Assembly (NCBI GenBank): GCA_900110595.1
Contig: FOEZ01000003.1
Span: forward strand, 62,001-126,000
Reading direction: 5' to 3'
Source of the DNA: Arthrobacter sp. OV608
GTDB lineage: Bacteria > Actinomycetota > Actinomycetes > Actinomycetales > Micrococcaceae
Length of the DNA: 64,000 nt
Of the stretch, positions 1 to 8,419 are shown in pieces (position 1 is the stretch's first letter; each line of letters starts with the position of its first letter). The notes below the pieces were generated by a model. It was not told where the DNA came from and did no database searches. It worked only from the letters and a program-made list of their open reading frames with translations. Both the position numbers and the translations under genes were made by a program.

Positions 1-1784
1 ACGGCACCAGGCTCTTTACGCACTTCCCGCCGGTGGACACCTACAATTCCCAGCTCAGCGGACGCGAGCTGGCCCACGCAGAGCGCAACTTCCGTGACCA
101 CGGCCGCGGCACGGTGTCGCTGGTGCCTTTCGGTTATGGCGACGGCGGTGGCGGGCCTACCCGGGAAATGCTTGCCGCCGCTGCCAGGACTGCAGACCTG
201 GAGGGCTCGCCAAAGGTGCGGATCGGATCGGCCAAGAGCTTCTTTGAGCAGGCCGAGGCAGAATATCCGACCCTGCCGGTCTGGGTGGGTGAGATGTACC
301 TCGAACTGCACCGCGGCACGTACACCAGCCAGGCGCGGACCAAGAAGGGCAACCGGCGCAGCGAGCACCTCCTCCGCGAAGCGGAATTGTGGTGTGCCAC
401 TGCCGCTGTCCGGACAGACTCGTTCGTTTATCCGGCGGCGGAACTCAAGCGGTTGTGGCGGCTGGTGCTGATGCAGCAGTTCCATGACATTCTGCCGGGC
501 AGTTCCATCGCCTGGGTGCACCAGGATGCCGAAGGCAATTACCAGGCCATTGCGGCTGCCCTCGAAGCCCTCATCGCCGAGGCGGCCGCGGCCGTGCTTG
601 GCAGTGGGGAGCGTACTTTCCTGCTCAATGCCGCGCCGCACCCGCGGGCGGGAGTTGAGGCGCTCGGAGCGGCGGAACCAGCTGTCCCGGCGCTTCCAGT
701 CCGCGCTACTGCACAGGAGGGCGGCTACGTCCTGGACAACGGCATCATCCGTGCTGTGGTGGATGCCGACGGCCTGATCAGCTCCCTGAGGGACTATGCG
801 AGCGGCCGCGAAGCGATTGCCCCGGGGGAGCGCGGCAACCTGCTGGAGCTGCACCGGGACACGCCTAACGAGTGGGATGCCTGGGACATCGACGAGTTCT
901 ACCGGCGGAACGTCACGCCGTTGACAAGCGCGGAGTGTGTCCGGCTGGATGAGGACGGGGACGAAGCCGCCGTGGTGGTGGAGCGGCTGTCAGGATCCTC
1001 GGCCATCACCCAGCGGATCAGCCTTGCCGCAGGCAGCCCATCACTGTCCATCACCACCTCTGTGGACTGGCAGGAGCGCGAAAAGCTGCTGAAGCTCGGC
1101 TTTGCCCTCGATGTGCGGGCTGACCGGTCCGCTGCCGAGACGCAGTTCGGGCACGTCTTCCGCGCCACCCATACCAACACATCCTGGGAAGCAGCGAAGT
1201 TCGAAATCTGTGCGCACCGCTGGATCCACGTGGCCGAACCAGGTTACGGCGTCGCCGTGTCCAACTCGTCCACGTACGGGCACGATGTCACCAGGAGCAT
1301 CAGGGAGGCCGACGGCGGCACCACCACCACAGTGCGTTTGTCACTGTTGCGTGCCCCGAAGTTCCCTGACCCGGAATCGGACCGCGGGCACCACGAACTG
1401 ACGATGACCATCCGCCCGGGAGCCGATATCGCCGATGCCGTCCAGGAGGGTTACCGGACCAATCTGGCGCCCCGCCTGGTCAGGGGCGGTTCACCAGCAG
1501 AGCCACTGTTTGCCGTGTCCAACCCGGCCGCTGTCATCGAAGCAGTGAAGCTTGCCGAGGATGGCTCCGGAGACGTGATCGTTAGGTTGTACGAGTCATT
1601 GGGCCAGCGTTCGGCCGGCAGTATCACCGCCAATTTCCCGGTCCACCACGTCGCTTCAGTAGACCTGCTGGAGCGGCCCATCGAGTCCGCAGGAGTGGAG
1701 GCCGGTTCCGGCGGTGCCGAGCTGCTCCTGCGCCCGTTCCAGCTGGTGACGCTTCGGTTTGTCCGCGCTGCGGCCGGGAGTTAG
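1..1784 (+). CDS. alpha-mannosidase (GH38), 3' part, 5' truncated by window
   Basis: The reading frame is open from base 3, so the start codon lies outside the window; about 593 residues are visible. The first visible residues, GTRLFTHFPPVDTYNSQLSG, and the later QFHDILPGSSIAWVH segment (about position 155) are characteristic of the catalytic-to-middle-domain part of GH38 alpha-mannosidases. The rest is the beta-rich C-terminal domain, which ends normally. Family members are about 1000 residues, so roughly 400 N-terminal residues, including most of the catalytic barrel, are missing. GH38 enzymes hydrolyse terminal alpha-mannosides, usually in the cytoplasm after oligosaccharide uptake. A hairpin at 1867-1902 follows. 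The family call is firm; the exact linkage specificity cannot be read. Confidence 0.9.
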   Translation, partial: GTRLFTHFPPVDTYNSQLSGRELAHAERNFRDHGRGTVSLVPFGYGDGGGGPTREMLAAAARTADLEGSPKVRIGSAKSFFEQAEAEYPTLPVWVGEMYLELHRGTYTSQARTKKGNRRSEHLLREAELWCATAAVRTDSFVYPAAELKRLWRLVLMQQFHDILPGSSIAWVHQDAEGNYQAIAAALEALIAEAAAAVLGSGERTFLLNAAPHPRAGVEALGAAEPAVPALPVRATAQEGGYVLDNGIIRAVVDADGLISSLRDYASGREAIAPGERGNLLELHRDTPNEWDAWDIDEFYRRNVTPLTSAECVRLDEDGDEAAVVVERLSGSSAITQRISLAAGSPSLSITTSVDWQEREKLLKLGFALDVRADRSAAETQFGHVFRATHTNTSWEAAKFEICAHRWIHVAEPGYGVAVSNSSTYGHDVTRSIREADGGTTTTVRLSLLRAPKFPDPESDRGHHELTMTIRPGADIADAVQEGYRTNLAPRLVRGGSPAEPLFAVSNPAAVIEAVKLAEDGSGDVIVRLYESLGQRSAGSITANFPVHHVASVDLLERPIESAGVEAGSGGAELLLRPFQLVTLRFVRAAAGS

Positions 1785-1866
1785 GTCGAAGCTTCCGGCC
1801 CTGCGGGGAGACGGCCTCTAGAGGCGGAAAAGCTTCGGATGAAGGTGAAAAGTGGCCTTAAATGGC

Positions 1867-1902
1867 TGAGTGGGGGCGGTCCCCAACGGCCGCCACCACT
1901 CA
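1867..1902 (+). terminator. hairpin after alpha-mannosidase
   Basis: A 13-bp stem with one mismatch (TGAGTGGGGGCGG against CCGCCACCACTCA) encloses a 10-base loop. No U-tract follows, so this is a terminator-like or transcript-end hairpin rather than a classical intrinsic terminator. The rest of the 1785-2039 gap shows no gene; its last 80 bases are unusually AT-rich. Confidence 0.45.
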
Positions 1903-2039
1903 TCCCCCCAAAGCGTGCAAAGGTCCCCGGGAGCTGCCACGTTCAAGAAATTATCCCCGTTCGTAAACGCCCCGCAACCCCCACCTTCACACATCCATGA
2001 TTATTCCACATTCTAATGAATATGTGAAAGCCAGTAAGG

Positions 2040-2777
2040 TTACTTTTCGGTAGATGTCCTTCTGGCGCCTGCGGCCCTCTTGTTCCTCACCCGTGCAGCC
2101 CAGATCAGCGCCAGGCCAACCACAAAGCAGAGCACTGCCGTGTAGTTGACGATGAACTCAATCGCGCCCAGCTCCGGTGGCACCACTGGAAACAGCAGGG
2201 TCAGCGCTATGGCTACCCCACCTACTGCCAGGAGCCCGGCGGCAAGCCGCACCAGCACCGGCAACCTGCTGCCCACGGCGCGGACCATTGCCGGCAACAG
2301 CACCAGGGACACATAGGAGGGATAGGCGCGGCCGGCAGCCCCGTAGTACTCCACCAGGGCGGCATGCCACGGGTCCTTTCCCGCCACCGCACTCAAACCT
2401 GCGGACGATCCCGCAGTGTCCATCAGGAAGAACACCCCGATCAGCACCAGGGAAATCACCAGCAGGACGGTCATCCCTGTTTTGCCGGTGATGAGCCGGT
2501 AAGCATGGTCGGCGCCGAAACCGCGGGTCACCCGGATGCCCACGAAGTAGATGGCAGCGAAAATGATGAAGCGCAACAGCAGGTTGGCAAGGTTGATGCC
2601 ACCCAGTGCGGTGTCCACGGCGACGTACGGCGCCTCGATGCTCAACAGGATGGCGGCGGTCATCAACGCAAAAATGTAGAAGAGGGACCTGTTCTCGCCG
2701 CGGATGGCGCTGGGCACGCGGGCTGCCGCGATGAGGCCGCACGTGGCCAACGTTGACCATTGAAGTATTTCGATCAT
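2040..2777 (-). CDS. multi-pass membrane protein of unknown function
   Basis: A 245-residue protein with about six to seven hydrophobic segments, starting MIEILQWSTLATCGLIAAAR, with a basic C-terminal tail (VRNKRAAGARRTSTEK). Its ATG overlaps the stop of the upstream gene as ATGA at 2774-2777, so the two are probably translationally coupled. The layout of segments faintly resembles the actinobacterial membrane proteins paired with XRE regulators (MAB_1171c-like), but I do not recognise a defined family. No enzymatic motif is visible. A role as a membrane sensor or partner of the HTH protein is inference from coupling only. Confidence 0.7.
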   Translation of the reverse strand: MIEILQWSTLATCGLIAAARVPSAIRGENRSLFYIFALMTAAILLSIEAPYVAVDTALGGINLANLLLRFIIFAAIYFVGIRVTRGFGADHAYRLITGKTGMTVLLVISLVLIGVFFLMDTAGSSAGLSAVAGKDPWHAALVEYYGAAGRAYPSYVSLVLLPAMVRAVGSRLPVLVRLAAGLLAVGGVAIALTLLFPVVPPELGAIEFIVNYTAVLCFVVGLALIWAARVRNKRAAGARRTSTEK

Positions 2778-3511
2778 CCCAGGTTCTCCCAGATCTTTTC
2801 CGTTTGCGCCTGGTCCTGCTCCTGGCGTCGCAACACCTTGCCCAATGCCTGCAGCCTGTCACCGGCGAGAACGGCAAGGTCGCCGTCGGACAGGCTGTCC
2901 AATGCGGCCCGGCGTGCGCCGGGGGCCCAGCCGGCCTCTTCCTCGGTGACCAGTCCGGTGGCCACCAGGCCGTTGGCCAGGCCAACGCCGGCGGCCCGGG
3001 CCGTGGCCACGGCCAGCTCGGCCGTAAGGCGGTTGGCAGTCAGCTGCGCTGAATAGTTTTGCGGGGCGATGCCCGTGGCGGCAGACACCCGGTGCCGCAC
3101 CTCGCCGTCGTCAATTGCATCAACCCAGTTCTTCACCGAGGTGGGGTGCGGCGCCGGCGATAGAGCGGGCGGCTCGGGGCCGGCTTTTCGTCCCGGGTCC
3201 ATCGCGGGACGGGCCAGCATAGTGTGCAGCAGGTCCGCAGTGGAAATCTGGCTCACCAGTTCACAGCGCGTGGGACCAGGCTGGGGATCTGCCAGCTCCC
3301 GGTAAGCGTCGAAATCGGCCAGGGCAGCAACCGGGTTGATGCCGTAGGCGCGGCTGATGCTGACAACGGTGGAGACTGATACTTTCCCGCGCACCAGCTG
3401 CTGGGCGAGTGTTGTCCGCTTGATCCCGGAGATCCTGCAGACGTCGGCCGTGCTGGCCTCCGGCGCAACGCCTTGCAGCCAGCGCTGGAACGCCTTGGCG
3501 GGGAGGGTCAT
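2774..3511 (-). CDS. hypothetical protein with two HTH-like repeats
   Basis: A 245-residue protein starting MTLPAKAFQRWLQGV at ATG 3511; longer upstream readings lack a ribosome binding site. Residues about 20-65 (TADVCRISGIKRTTLAQQL and following) look like an XRE-type helix-turn-helix. A second similar stretch lies around residues 135-185 (HRVSAATGIAPQNYSAQLT). Between them is a Pro-rich linker. It is the first gene of a two-gene unit, overlapping the membrane protein gene by four bases. A DNA-binding role is inferred from the HTH pattern; the HTH-repeat reading is by eye and the family is not recognised. Confidence 0.65.
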   Translation of the reverse strand: MTLPAKAFQRWLQGVAPEASTADVCRISGIKRTTLAQQLVRGKVSVSTVVSISRAYGINPVAALADFDAYRELADPQPGPTRCELVSQISTADLLHTMLARPAMDPGRKAGPEPPALSPAPHPTSVKNWVDAIDDGEVRHRVSAATGIAPQNYSAQLTANRLTAELAVATARAAGVGLANGLVATGLVTEEEAGWAPGARRAALDSLSDGDLAVLAGDRLQALGKVLRRQEQDQAQTEKIWENLG

Positions 3512-3569
3512 AAGGGGCTCTCTGCTGAACGGGTGGTGTGTCGATTTTAGCTGCCAATTTGCCCCCGGT

Positions 3570-3598
3570 TTTACCCGCGCCCGGGTTTCGACTATGCT
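3570..3598 (+). promoter_or_regulatory. candidate promoter of the ABC-F operon
   Basis: TTTACC (3570-3575) and TATGCT (3593-3598) are separated by 17 bases. Transcription would begin near 3605, immediately before the hairpin at 3607, giving a leader of about 150 bases before the ABC-F start codon. Confidence 0.5.
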
Positions 3599-3606
3599 TG
3601 ATGGTC

Positions 3607-3655
3607 GAGCCCGTTGGTCCGTACACCCCCCAAGTCCGGACCAGCGGGTTCTTTT
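3607..3655 (+). terminator. terminator-like leader hairpin (candidate attenuator) of ABC-F gene
   Basis: A 15-bp stem (3607-3621 with 3637-3651, two G-U wobbles) encloses a 15-base C-rich loop and is followed by TTTT. It lies between the candidate promoter and the ABC-F start, in the position expected for an attenuator. An ATG at 3594 opens a 55-codon frame through the hairpin whose TGA overlaps the ABC-F ATG (ATGA at 3758-3761). ABC-F resistance genes in other bacteria are often controlled by drug-dependent attenuation; that this one is so controlled is inference. Confidence 0.55.
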
Positions 3656-3757
3656 ATGTCCGCCGGCTCTGGCGCCCTTCCTCCTGCGGATCAGCAAGCC
3701 ACGTGCGCACGGCAACGGGGAAGACCGGCTGCGGATGCGCCGGCGAAAGGATGGATC

Positions 3758-5401
3758 ATGACTGCGACCCTTGTTGCCAAGGATGTTTCCGGCGGCCATG
3801 ACCACCGGCAGCTTTTCTCCAGGCTCTCCCTGACTGTCGCCCCGGGCGACGTGGTGGGCGTGGTGGGTGCCAACGGTGCCGGCAAGTCCACCCTGCTGCG
3901 GCTCCTGGCGGGCGTTGACCAGCCGCAGGACGGAACGGTCAGCCTTGCCCCGGCAGACGCATTCGTGGGCTGGCTGCCCCAGGAACACGAGCGCATTCCT
4001 GGTGAAACCGTGGCCGGATACATCGCCCGGCGGACCGGTTGTGCGGTTGCGACAGCGGAGATGGAGTCCACCGCCGAAGCCCTTGGTTCAGGCGCGCCCG
4101 GTGCCGATGACGACTATTCCCGGGCCTTCGACCGCTGGATGGCCTCAGGCGCCGCGGACCTTGATGAGCGTATCCCTGCCGTCCTGGCCGAACTGGGCCT
4201 CGACACAGGTGCCGATGCCGTGATGACCGGCCTGTCCGGCGGGCAGGCAGCCCGGGTGGCGCTCGCGGCCCTGCTGCTCAGCAGGTTCGACGTGGTGCTC
4301 CTGGACGAACCCACGAATGACCTGGATCTGGCCGGCCTGGCGAAGCTGGAGGATTTTGTCCGCGGCCTGCGCGGCGGTGTTGTGCTGGTCAGCCACGACC
4401 GGGAGTTCCTGGCCCGCTGCGTCACTACCGTGGTGGAGCTTGATCTGGCGCAGAATTCGGTGGCAGTTTACGACGGCGGCTACGATGCCTTCCTCGAAGA
4501 ACGCGCCGTTGCACGGCGGCACGCACGCGAGAAATACGAGGACTTTGCTGCCACAAAGGCGGACCTGGTGTCGCGGGCCCGGACCCAGCGCGAATGGAGC
4601 TCCCAGGGCGTGCGTAACGCCATGAAGAAGAGTCCCGACAACGACAAGATCCGCCGCGCCGCGAGCACCGAGTCCTCGGAAAAGCAGGCCCAGAAAGTGC
4701 GGCAGATGGAATCGCGGATTGCCCGGCTGGATGTCGTGGAAGAGCCGCGCAAGGAATGGCAGCTCCAGTTCTCCATCGGCCAGGCGCCCCGCTCCAGCTC
4801 AGTAGTGGCCACCCTCCGCGACGCCGTGGTGCGGCAGGGCACCTTCACCCTGGGTCCGGTCAATCTCCAGCTCAACGCGGGGGAGCGGATCGGCATCACA
4901 GGCCCCAACGGCGCCGGCAAGTCCACCCTGCTCCGCCTTCTGCTGGGCGACATCCTCCCGGAGTCCGGCAGCGCTGCCATGGGTGCTTCGGTGGCCGTCG
5001 GGGAGATCGACCAGGCCCGCGGACTGCTGGCCGGCCACCTTGCGCTGGCTGACGCCGTCGAAGCGGTCCTGGTGGACCTGACCCCCGCGGAGGTCCGGAC
5101 GCTGCTGGCAAAGTTCGGCCTCAAAGCGGACCACACCGCCCGGACCATCGATTCGCTGTCTCCGGGGGAACGCACCAGGGCCGCCTTGGCCCTGCTGCAG
5201 GCGCGCGGCGTGAACCTCCTTGTCCTGGACGAGCCCACCAACCACCTCGACCTGCCGGCCATCGAGCAGCTGGAGGAGGCCCTCGAAAGCTACGACGGCG
5301 CCCTGCTGCTGGTGACGCACGACCGGCGGCTGCTGGAAAACGTCCGGCTGGATGTACGTTGGAATGTGGAGAACGGAACGGTAGAGGAGCAGCAGCAATG
5401 A
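3758..5401 (+). CDS. ABC-F family ATPase (ribosome-associated)
   Basis: A 547-residue soluble protein with two ABC domains and no membrane segment. Domain 1 has Walker A GANGAGKST (about 37-45), signature LSGGQAARVAL (about 159) and Walker B VVLLDEPTNDLD (about 179-190). A charged linker of about 85 residues (about 245-335) follows, corresponding to the P-site tRNA interaction motif region. Domain 2 has GPNGAGKST (about 382), LSPGERTR and LLVLDEPTNHLD. ABC-F proteins act on the ribosome, in translation control or in protection from antibiotics. The start ATG 3758 is preceded by GAAAGGA. The gene follows a leader hairpin and is coupled by ATGA to an ABC exporter, which favours a drug-tolerance role. 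Which drug, if any, cannot be read. Confidence 0.9.
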   Translation: MTATLVAKDVSGGHDHRQLFSRLSLTVAPGDVVGVVGANGAGKSTLLRLLAGVDQPQDGTVSLAPADAFVGWLPQEHERIPGETVAGYIARRTGCAVATAEMESTAEALGSGAPGADDDYSRAFDRWMASGAADLDERIPAVLAELGLDTGADAVMTGLSGGQAARVALAALLLSRFDVVLLDEPTNDLDLAGLAKLEDFVRGLRGGVVLVSHDREFLARCVTTVVELDLAQNSVAVYDGGYDAFLEERAVARRHAREKYEDFAATKADLVSRARTQREWSSQGVRNAMKKSPDNDKIRRAASTESSEKQAQKVRQMESRIARLDVVEEPRKEWQLQFSIGQAPRSSSVVATLRDAVVRQGTFTLGPVNLQLNAGERIGITGPNGAGKSTLLRLLLGDILPESGSAAMGASVAVGEIDQARGLLAGHLALADAVEAVLVDLTPAEVRTLLAKFGLKADHTARTIDSLSPGERTRAALALLQARGVNLLVLDEPTNHLDLPAIEQLEEALESYDGALLLVTHDRRLLENVRLDVRWNVENGTVEEQQQ

Positions 5402-7311
5402 GCATGGAAGGGGTGGCCTGGAGCTCGCTGTACAAGATCACCCGGGCCAAAAGCGGTTCCCAACCCTTCTCCAAGGCCACGCTGAAGCGCGTCCTTGGCT
5501 TCGCCCGCCCGCATCAGGGCAAACTCGTGGCGTTCGTGGCGTTGTCCGTTGTGATGGCATTCCTGGCTGTGGCAACCCCCGTCCTGGCAGGGCAAGTGGT
5601 GGACGCGATCGTCGCCAAGGCCGCCACGGAGGAGGTGGTCCGCCTCGCGGTGCTGATCGCCGTCGTGGCAGTAGCCGAAGCGGGCCTGGGACTGGTGAGC
5701 CGCTGGCTCTCCTCCACCATTGGCGAAGGCGTGATCGTGGACCTGCGCACCCGGGTCTTCGACCATGTGCAGAAGATGCCCATCGCCTTCTTCACCCGCA
5801 CCCGTACCGGCGCCTTGGTCAGCAGGCTCAACAACGACGTCATCGGCGCCCAGTCCGCTTTCGCCGGCACCCTGTCCGGAGTTGTCAGCAACGTGGTGGC
5901 CCTGATCCTCACGCTCGTGGTGATGCTGGGGACATCCTGGCAGGTGACTGTCCTGGCCATGATCCTGCTGCCCGTGTTCCTCATTCCCGCCCGGCGGATG
6001 GGTTCAAGGCTTGCGGACCTGCGCCGCGAAGCTGCCGAACACAACGCCGCCATGGGCACCCAGATGACCGAGCGCTTCTCCGCCCCGGGGGCCACCTTGG
6101 TTAAGCTCTTCGGCCGGCCGGATGAGGAATCCCGCGAATTCGCCGTCCGCGCCGGCCGCGTCCGCGACATCGGCGTCCGCACAGCCATGCTGCAGTTCAC
6201 CTTCGTGACCGCCCTGACACTGGTCTCCGCGCTCGCGCTGGCCCTCGTCTACGGGCTGGGCGGCTGGCTCGCCATCACCGGCCAGCTGGCAGCCGGCGAC
6301 GTCGTGGTGCTGGCACTGCTGCTTACCCGGCTCTACGCCCCGCTCACTGCACTGTCCAACGCCCGGGTGGAAATCATGAGCGCACTGGTCAGCTTCGAGC
6401 GCGTGTTTGAAATCCTGGACCTGAAGCCGCTGATCCAGCAGAAGCCGGACGCCGTGGCGGTTCCGCCGGGCCCGGTATCCGTGGAGTTCGACGACGTCCG
6501 CTTCGCCTACCCTTCAGCGGAAAAAGTGTCGCTTGCCTCGCTGGAGGAAGTGTCCACGCTGGACACCCGCGGCGGCGAGGAGGTGCTGCACGGCATCAGC
6601 TTCCGGGTTGAGCCCGGGCAGACCGTGGCGCTGGTGGGATCCTCCGGCGCAGGAAAGTCGACGGTCGCGCAGTTGCTTGCCCGGCTGTACGACGTCGATT
6701 CCGGCGCCGTACGCCTCGGTGGCACCGTCCCGGGAACCGGACTCGATGTCCGCGACGCCACCTTGGATTCCCTCCGGGACACTTTGGGCATGGTGACGCA
6801 GGACGGCCACCTTTTCCACGAAACCATCGCCTCCAACCTCCGGCTCGCCAAGCCGGACGCCACCGAGGAGGACATGTGGGAGGCCGTCCGCCAAGCCCGG
6901 CTCGAAACAATGATCCGGTCACTGCCTGACGGGCTGGACACGGTGGTGGGTGAACGCGGCTACCGGCTTTCCGGCGGGGAACGCCAGCGGCTGACCATCG
7001 CCCGGCTCCTCATCTCCCAGCCCCGCGTTGTCATCCTCGACGAGGCGACGGCGGCGCTGGACTCCACCAACGAAGCCGCCGTCCAGGCTGCCCTGGGCGC
7101 TGCACTCGAGGGGCGCACCGCCGTCGTGATCGCCCACCGGCTTTCCACCATCCGCGCCGCCGACGCAATCCTGGTGGTGGAGGACGGCCGGATTGTGGAG
7201 CGCGGCACGCACACCGAACTGCTGGCCGCCGAAGGCCGGTATGCCGAGCTGTACAGGACGCAATTCGCCGAAGCCACCGCAGTGGCACAGGAAGCGGTCC
7301 CCGAGTTCTAG
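5398..7311 (+). CDS. ABC transporter, fused permease and ATPase (exporter type)
   Basis: A 637-residue half-transporter. The six-helix exporter domain covers about residues 35-345, and the nucleotide-binding domain about 370-620 with Walker A GSSGAGKST, signature LSGGERQRL and Walker B VVILDEATAALD, followed by the H-loop IAHRLST. ATG 5398 overlaps the ABC-F stop (ATGA) and has GAGGAG eight bases upstream, so I chose it over the upstream reading. It should work as a homodimer in the cytoplasmic membrane. Co-translation with an ABC-F protein suggests a combined ribosome-protection and efflux unit. The NBD carries an insert (about residues 380-395, SLASLEEVSTLDTRGG) between the start of the domain and Walker A. 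The substrate is unknown. Confidence 0.9.
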   Translation: MSMEGVAWSSLYKITRAKSGSQPFSKATLKRVLGFARPHQGKLVAFVALSVVMAFLAVATPVLAGQVVDAIVAKAATEEVVRLAVLIAVVAVAEAGLGLVSRWLSSTIGEGVIVDLRTRVFDHVQKMPIAFFTRTRTGALVSRLNNDVIGAQSAFAGTLSGVVSNVVALILTLVVMLGTSWQVTVLAMILLPVFLIPARRMGSRLADLRREAAEHNAAMGTQMTERFSAPGATLVKLFGRPDEESREFAVRAGRVRDIGVRTAMLQFTFVTALTLVSALALALVYGLGGWLAITGQLAAGDVVVLALLLTRLYAPLTALSNARVEIMSALVSFERVFEILDLKPLIQQKPDAVAVPPGPVSVEFDDVRFAYPSAEKVSLASLEEVSTLDTRGGEEVLHGISFRVEPGQTVALVGSSGAGKSTVAQLLARLYDVDSGAVRLGGTVPGTGLDVRDATLDSLRDTLGMVTQDGHLFHETIASNLRLAKPDATEEDMWEAVRQARLETMIRSLPDGLDTVVGERGYRLSGGERQRLTIARLLISQPRVVILDEATAALDSTNEAAVQAALGAALEGRTAVVIAHRLSTIRAADAILVVEDGRIVERGTHTELLAAEGRYAELYRTQFAEATAVAQEAVPEF

Positions 7312-7353
7312 ATGTCCTGCGGCTGCCGGACTGACGGCTCCAGGCCCGGCGGT

Positions 7354-7770
7354 TCAGGCCTGGCGGGCGAGCTCCGGCAGGATGTGGTCCGTCAACAGCG
7401 GGGCAAGGTCCGCGGGCAGGTCGGATCCGTTCCCCAGAGCTGCCAGGTCAAGCCACCGGATCTCCGCAATCTCGGCGGAAGGATGGGCCTCCCACGTCCC
7501 CGGTGCCATAAACACCGTTGCCTCGATATCCGTGGCGGCTTCGTTGGCGGCATCGGCGATCCAGACGCCCATCAGCTGCAGTTCGCCCGGGTCCAGGACA
7601 ATGCCCACCTCTTCGGCGAGCTCACGGGCAGCGGCCTGGACGGCGCTTTCGCCCGCTTCGGGCTTACCTCCCGGATGCATAAACATGGCAGTGCCGCGCT
7701 TCCTGACGGTCAGGAGCCGTCCGGTGTTGTCAAAGACGCAGACTGCCGAGACGACGATGCGGTTTTTCAT
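7354..7770 (-). CDS. NUDIX hydrolase
   Basis: A 138-residue protein with a complete Nudix box at residues 34-57: GGKPEAGESAVQAAARELAE and then EVGI, matching Gx5Ex7REUxEExGU. These enzymes hydrolyse nucleoside diphosphates linked to other groups; the substrate cannot be predicted. The length fits small MutT-like housecleaning enzymes. ATG 7770 is preceded by GAGGAAGC and overlaps the stop of the DUF6314 gene (ATGA at 7767-7770), so the two genes form a coupled pair. The gene converges on the ABC exporter, and a 7-bp inverted repeat (CCAGGCC/GGCCTGG) sits at its 3' end. Confidence 0.9.
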   Translation of the reverse strand: MKNRIVVSAVCVFDNTGRLLTVRKRGTAMFMHPGGKPEAGESAVQAAARELAEEVGIVLDPGELQLMGVWIADAANEAATDIEATVFMAPGTWEAHPSAEIAEIRWLDLAALGNGSDLPADLAPLLTDHILPELARQA

Positions 7771-8261
7771 GCTTCCTCTTTCTGCAGCCGGACCAGCCGT
7801 GACGTCAGCAGGAGATCCTTCCGTGGCCCGGCGACGTCCCAGCTGTAACCGAAGCTGTCCGCGCCATCGTAGGTGTAGGTGACGTGGTAGGTGTCCGGAT
7901 CGCACCAGTGCTGGTCCAAATTTTCGCGGGGAGTGAAGCTCATGCTGTGGAAGGGGCGGCCGTCCGGGAAGAAGACATCCATGGTGTCTGCGCGCGGGGT
8001 GGTTGCCAGGACATATTCGCGGGTGGCGGGGCCGGTGAAAGTGGGCCAGTGCATGGTGCCTTCCTCGCGGAGGTCCAGGCCGCCGTCGTCCCTGGAAGCA
8101 AAATGGACGACGCCGGAGAAGGTTCCGGCGGTGCCCTGGGCCCGGTCCAGCAGGTCCCGCTGGACGGTCCACAGTCCGGTTCCCGGAGCAGTGTCCCCAA
8201 TGGCCGCGGCGGGGCCCAGCAGGTAGGCGCGGAGGTCGAACTCCGGGGGAGGAAAGTCCAA
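7767..8261 (-). CDS. DUF6314 family protein
   Basis: A 164-residue soluble protein with the layout of DUF6314: an N-terminal DLRAYLLG, a lipocalin-like run of beta strands, and WCDPDTYHVTYTYDG with SYSWDVAGPRKDLLLTSRLVR near the end. Function is unknown. The only plausible in-frame start is TTG at 8261, one base from the 3' end of tRNA-Arg; GAGGGC inside the tRNA acceptor stem lies at a suitable distance to serve as ribosome binding site. It is coupled to the downstream NUDIX gene by ATGA. The start is uncertain because no other initiation codon precedes the conserved N-terminus. Confidence 0.75.
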   Translation of the reverse strand: MDFPPPEFDLRAYLLGPAAAIGDTAPGTGLWTVQRDLLDRAQGTAGTFSGVVHFASRDDGGLDLREEGTMHWPTFTGPATREYVLATTPRADTMDVFFPDGRPFHSMSFTPRENLDQHWCDPDTYHVTYTYDGADSFGYSWDVAGPRKDLLLTSRLVRLQKEEA

Positions 8262-8262
8262 G

Positions 8263-8335
8263 TGCCCTCGATTGGAATCGAACCAACGACACCGGCTTTA
8301 GGAGAGCCGTGCTCTATCCACTGAGCTACGAGGGC
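8263..8335 (-). tRNA. tRNA-Arg (anticodon CCT)
   Basis: On the minus strand a 73-base cloverleaf can be drawn: acceptor GCCCTCG/CGAGGGC with discriminator A, D arm containing AGCTCAGTGGATAGAGC, anticodon stem CGGCT/AGCCG with loop CTCCTAA (anticodon CCT), and T arm with GGTTCGATTCC. CCA is not encoded. The tRNA decodes AGG. Its 3' end abuts the TTG start of the DUF6314 gene. Confidence 0.95.
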
Positions 8336-8419
8336 GGGCATCCATTGGATCGGCAGAGCCGGTCCGCGTCGGACACGGATACAAGCATACAAGGTGTGGA
8401 GCCGTACTACGCTCAATGC

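Noticed and set aside
1961..2039. AT-rich patch considered as origin, attachment site or promoter
   Set aside because: No repeats, no integrase nearby, and it lies downstream of both neighbouring genes.
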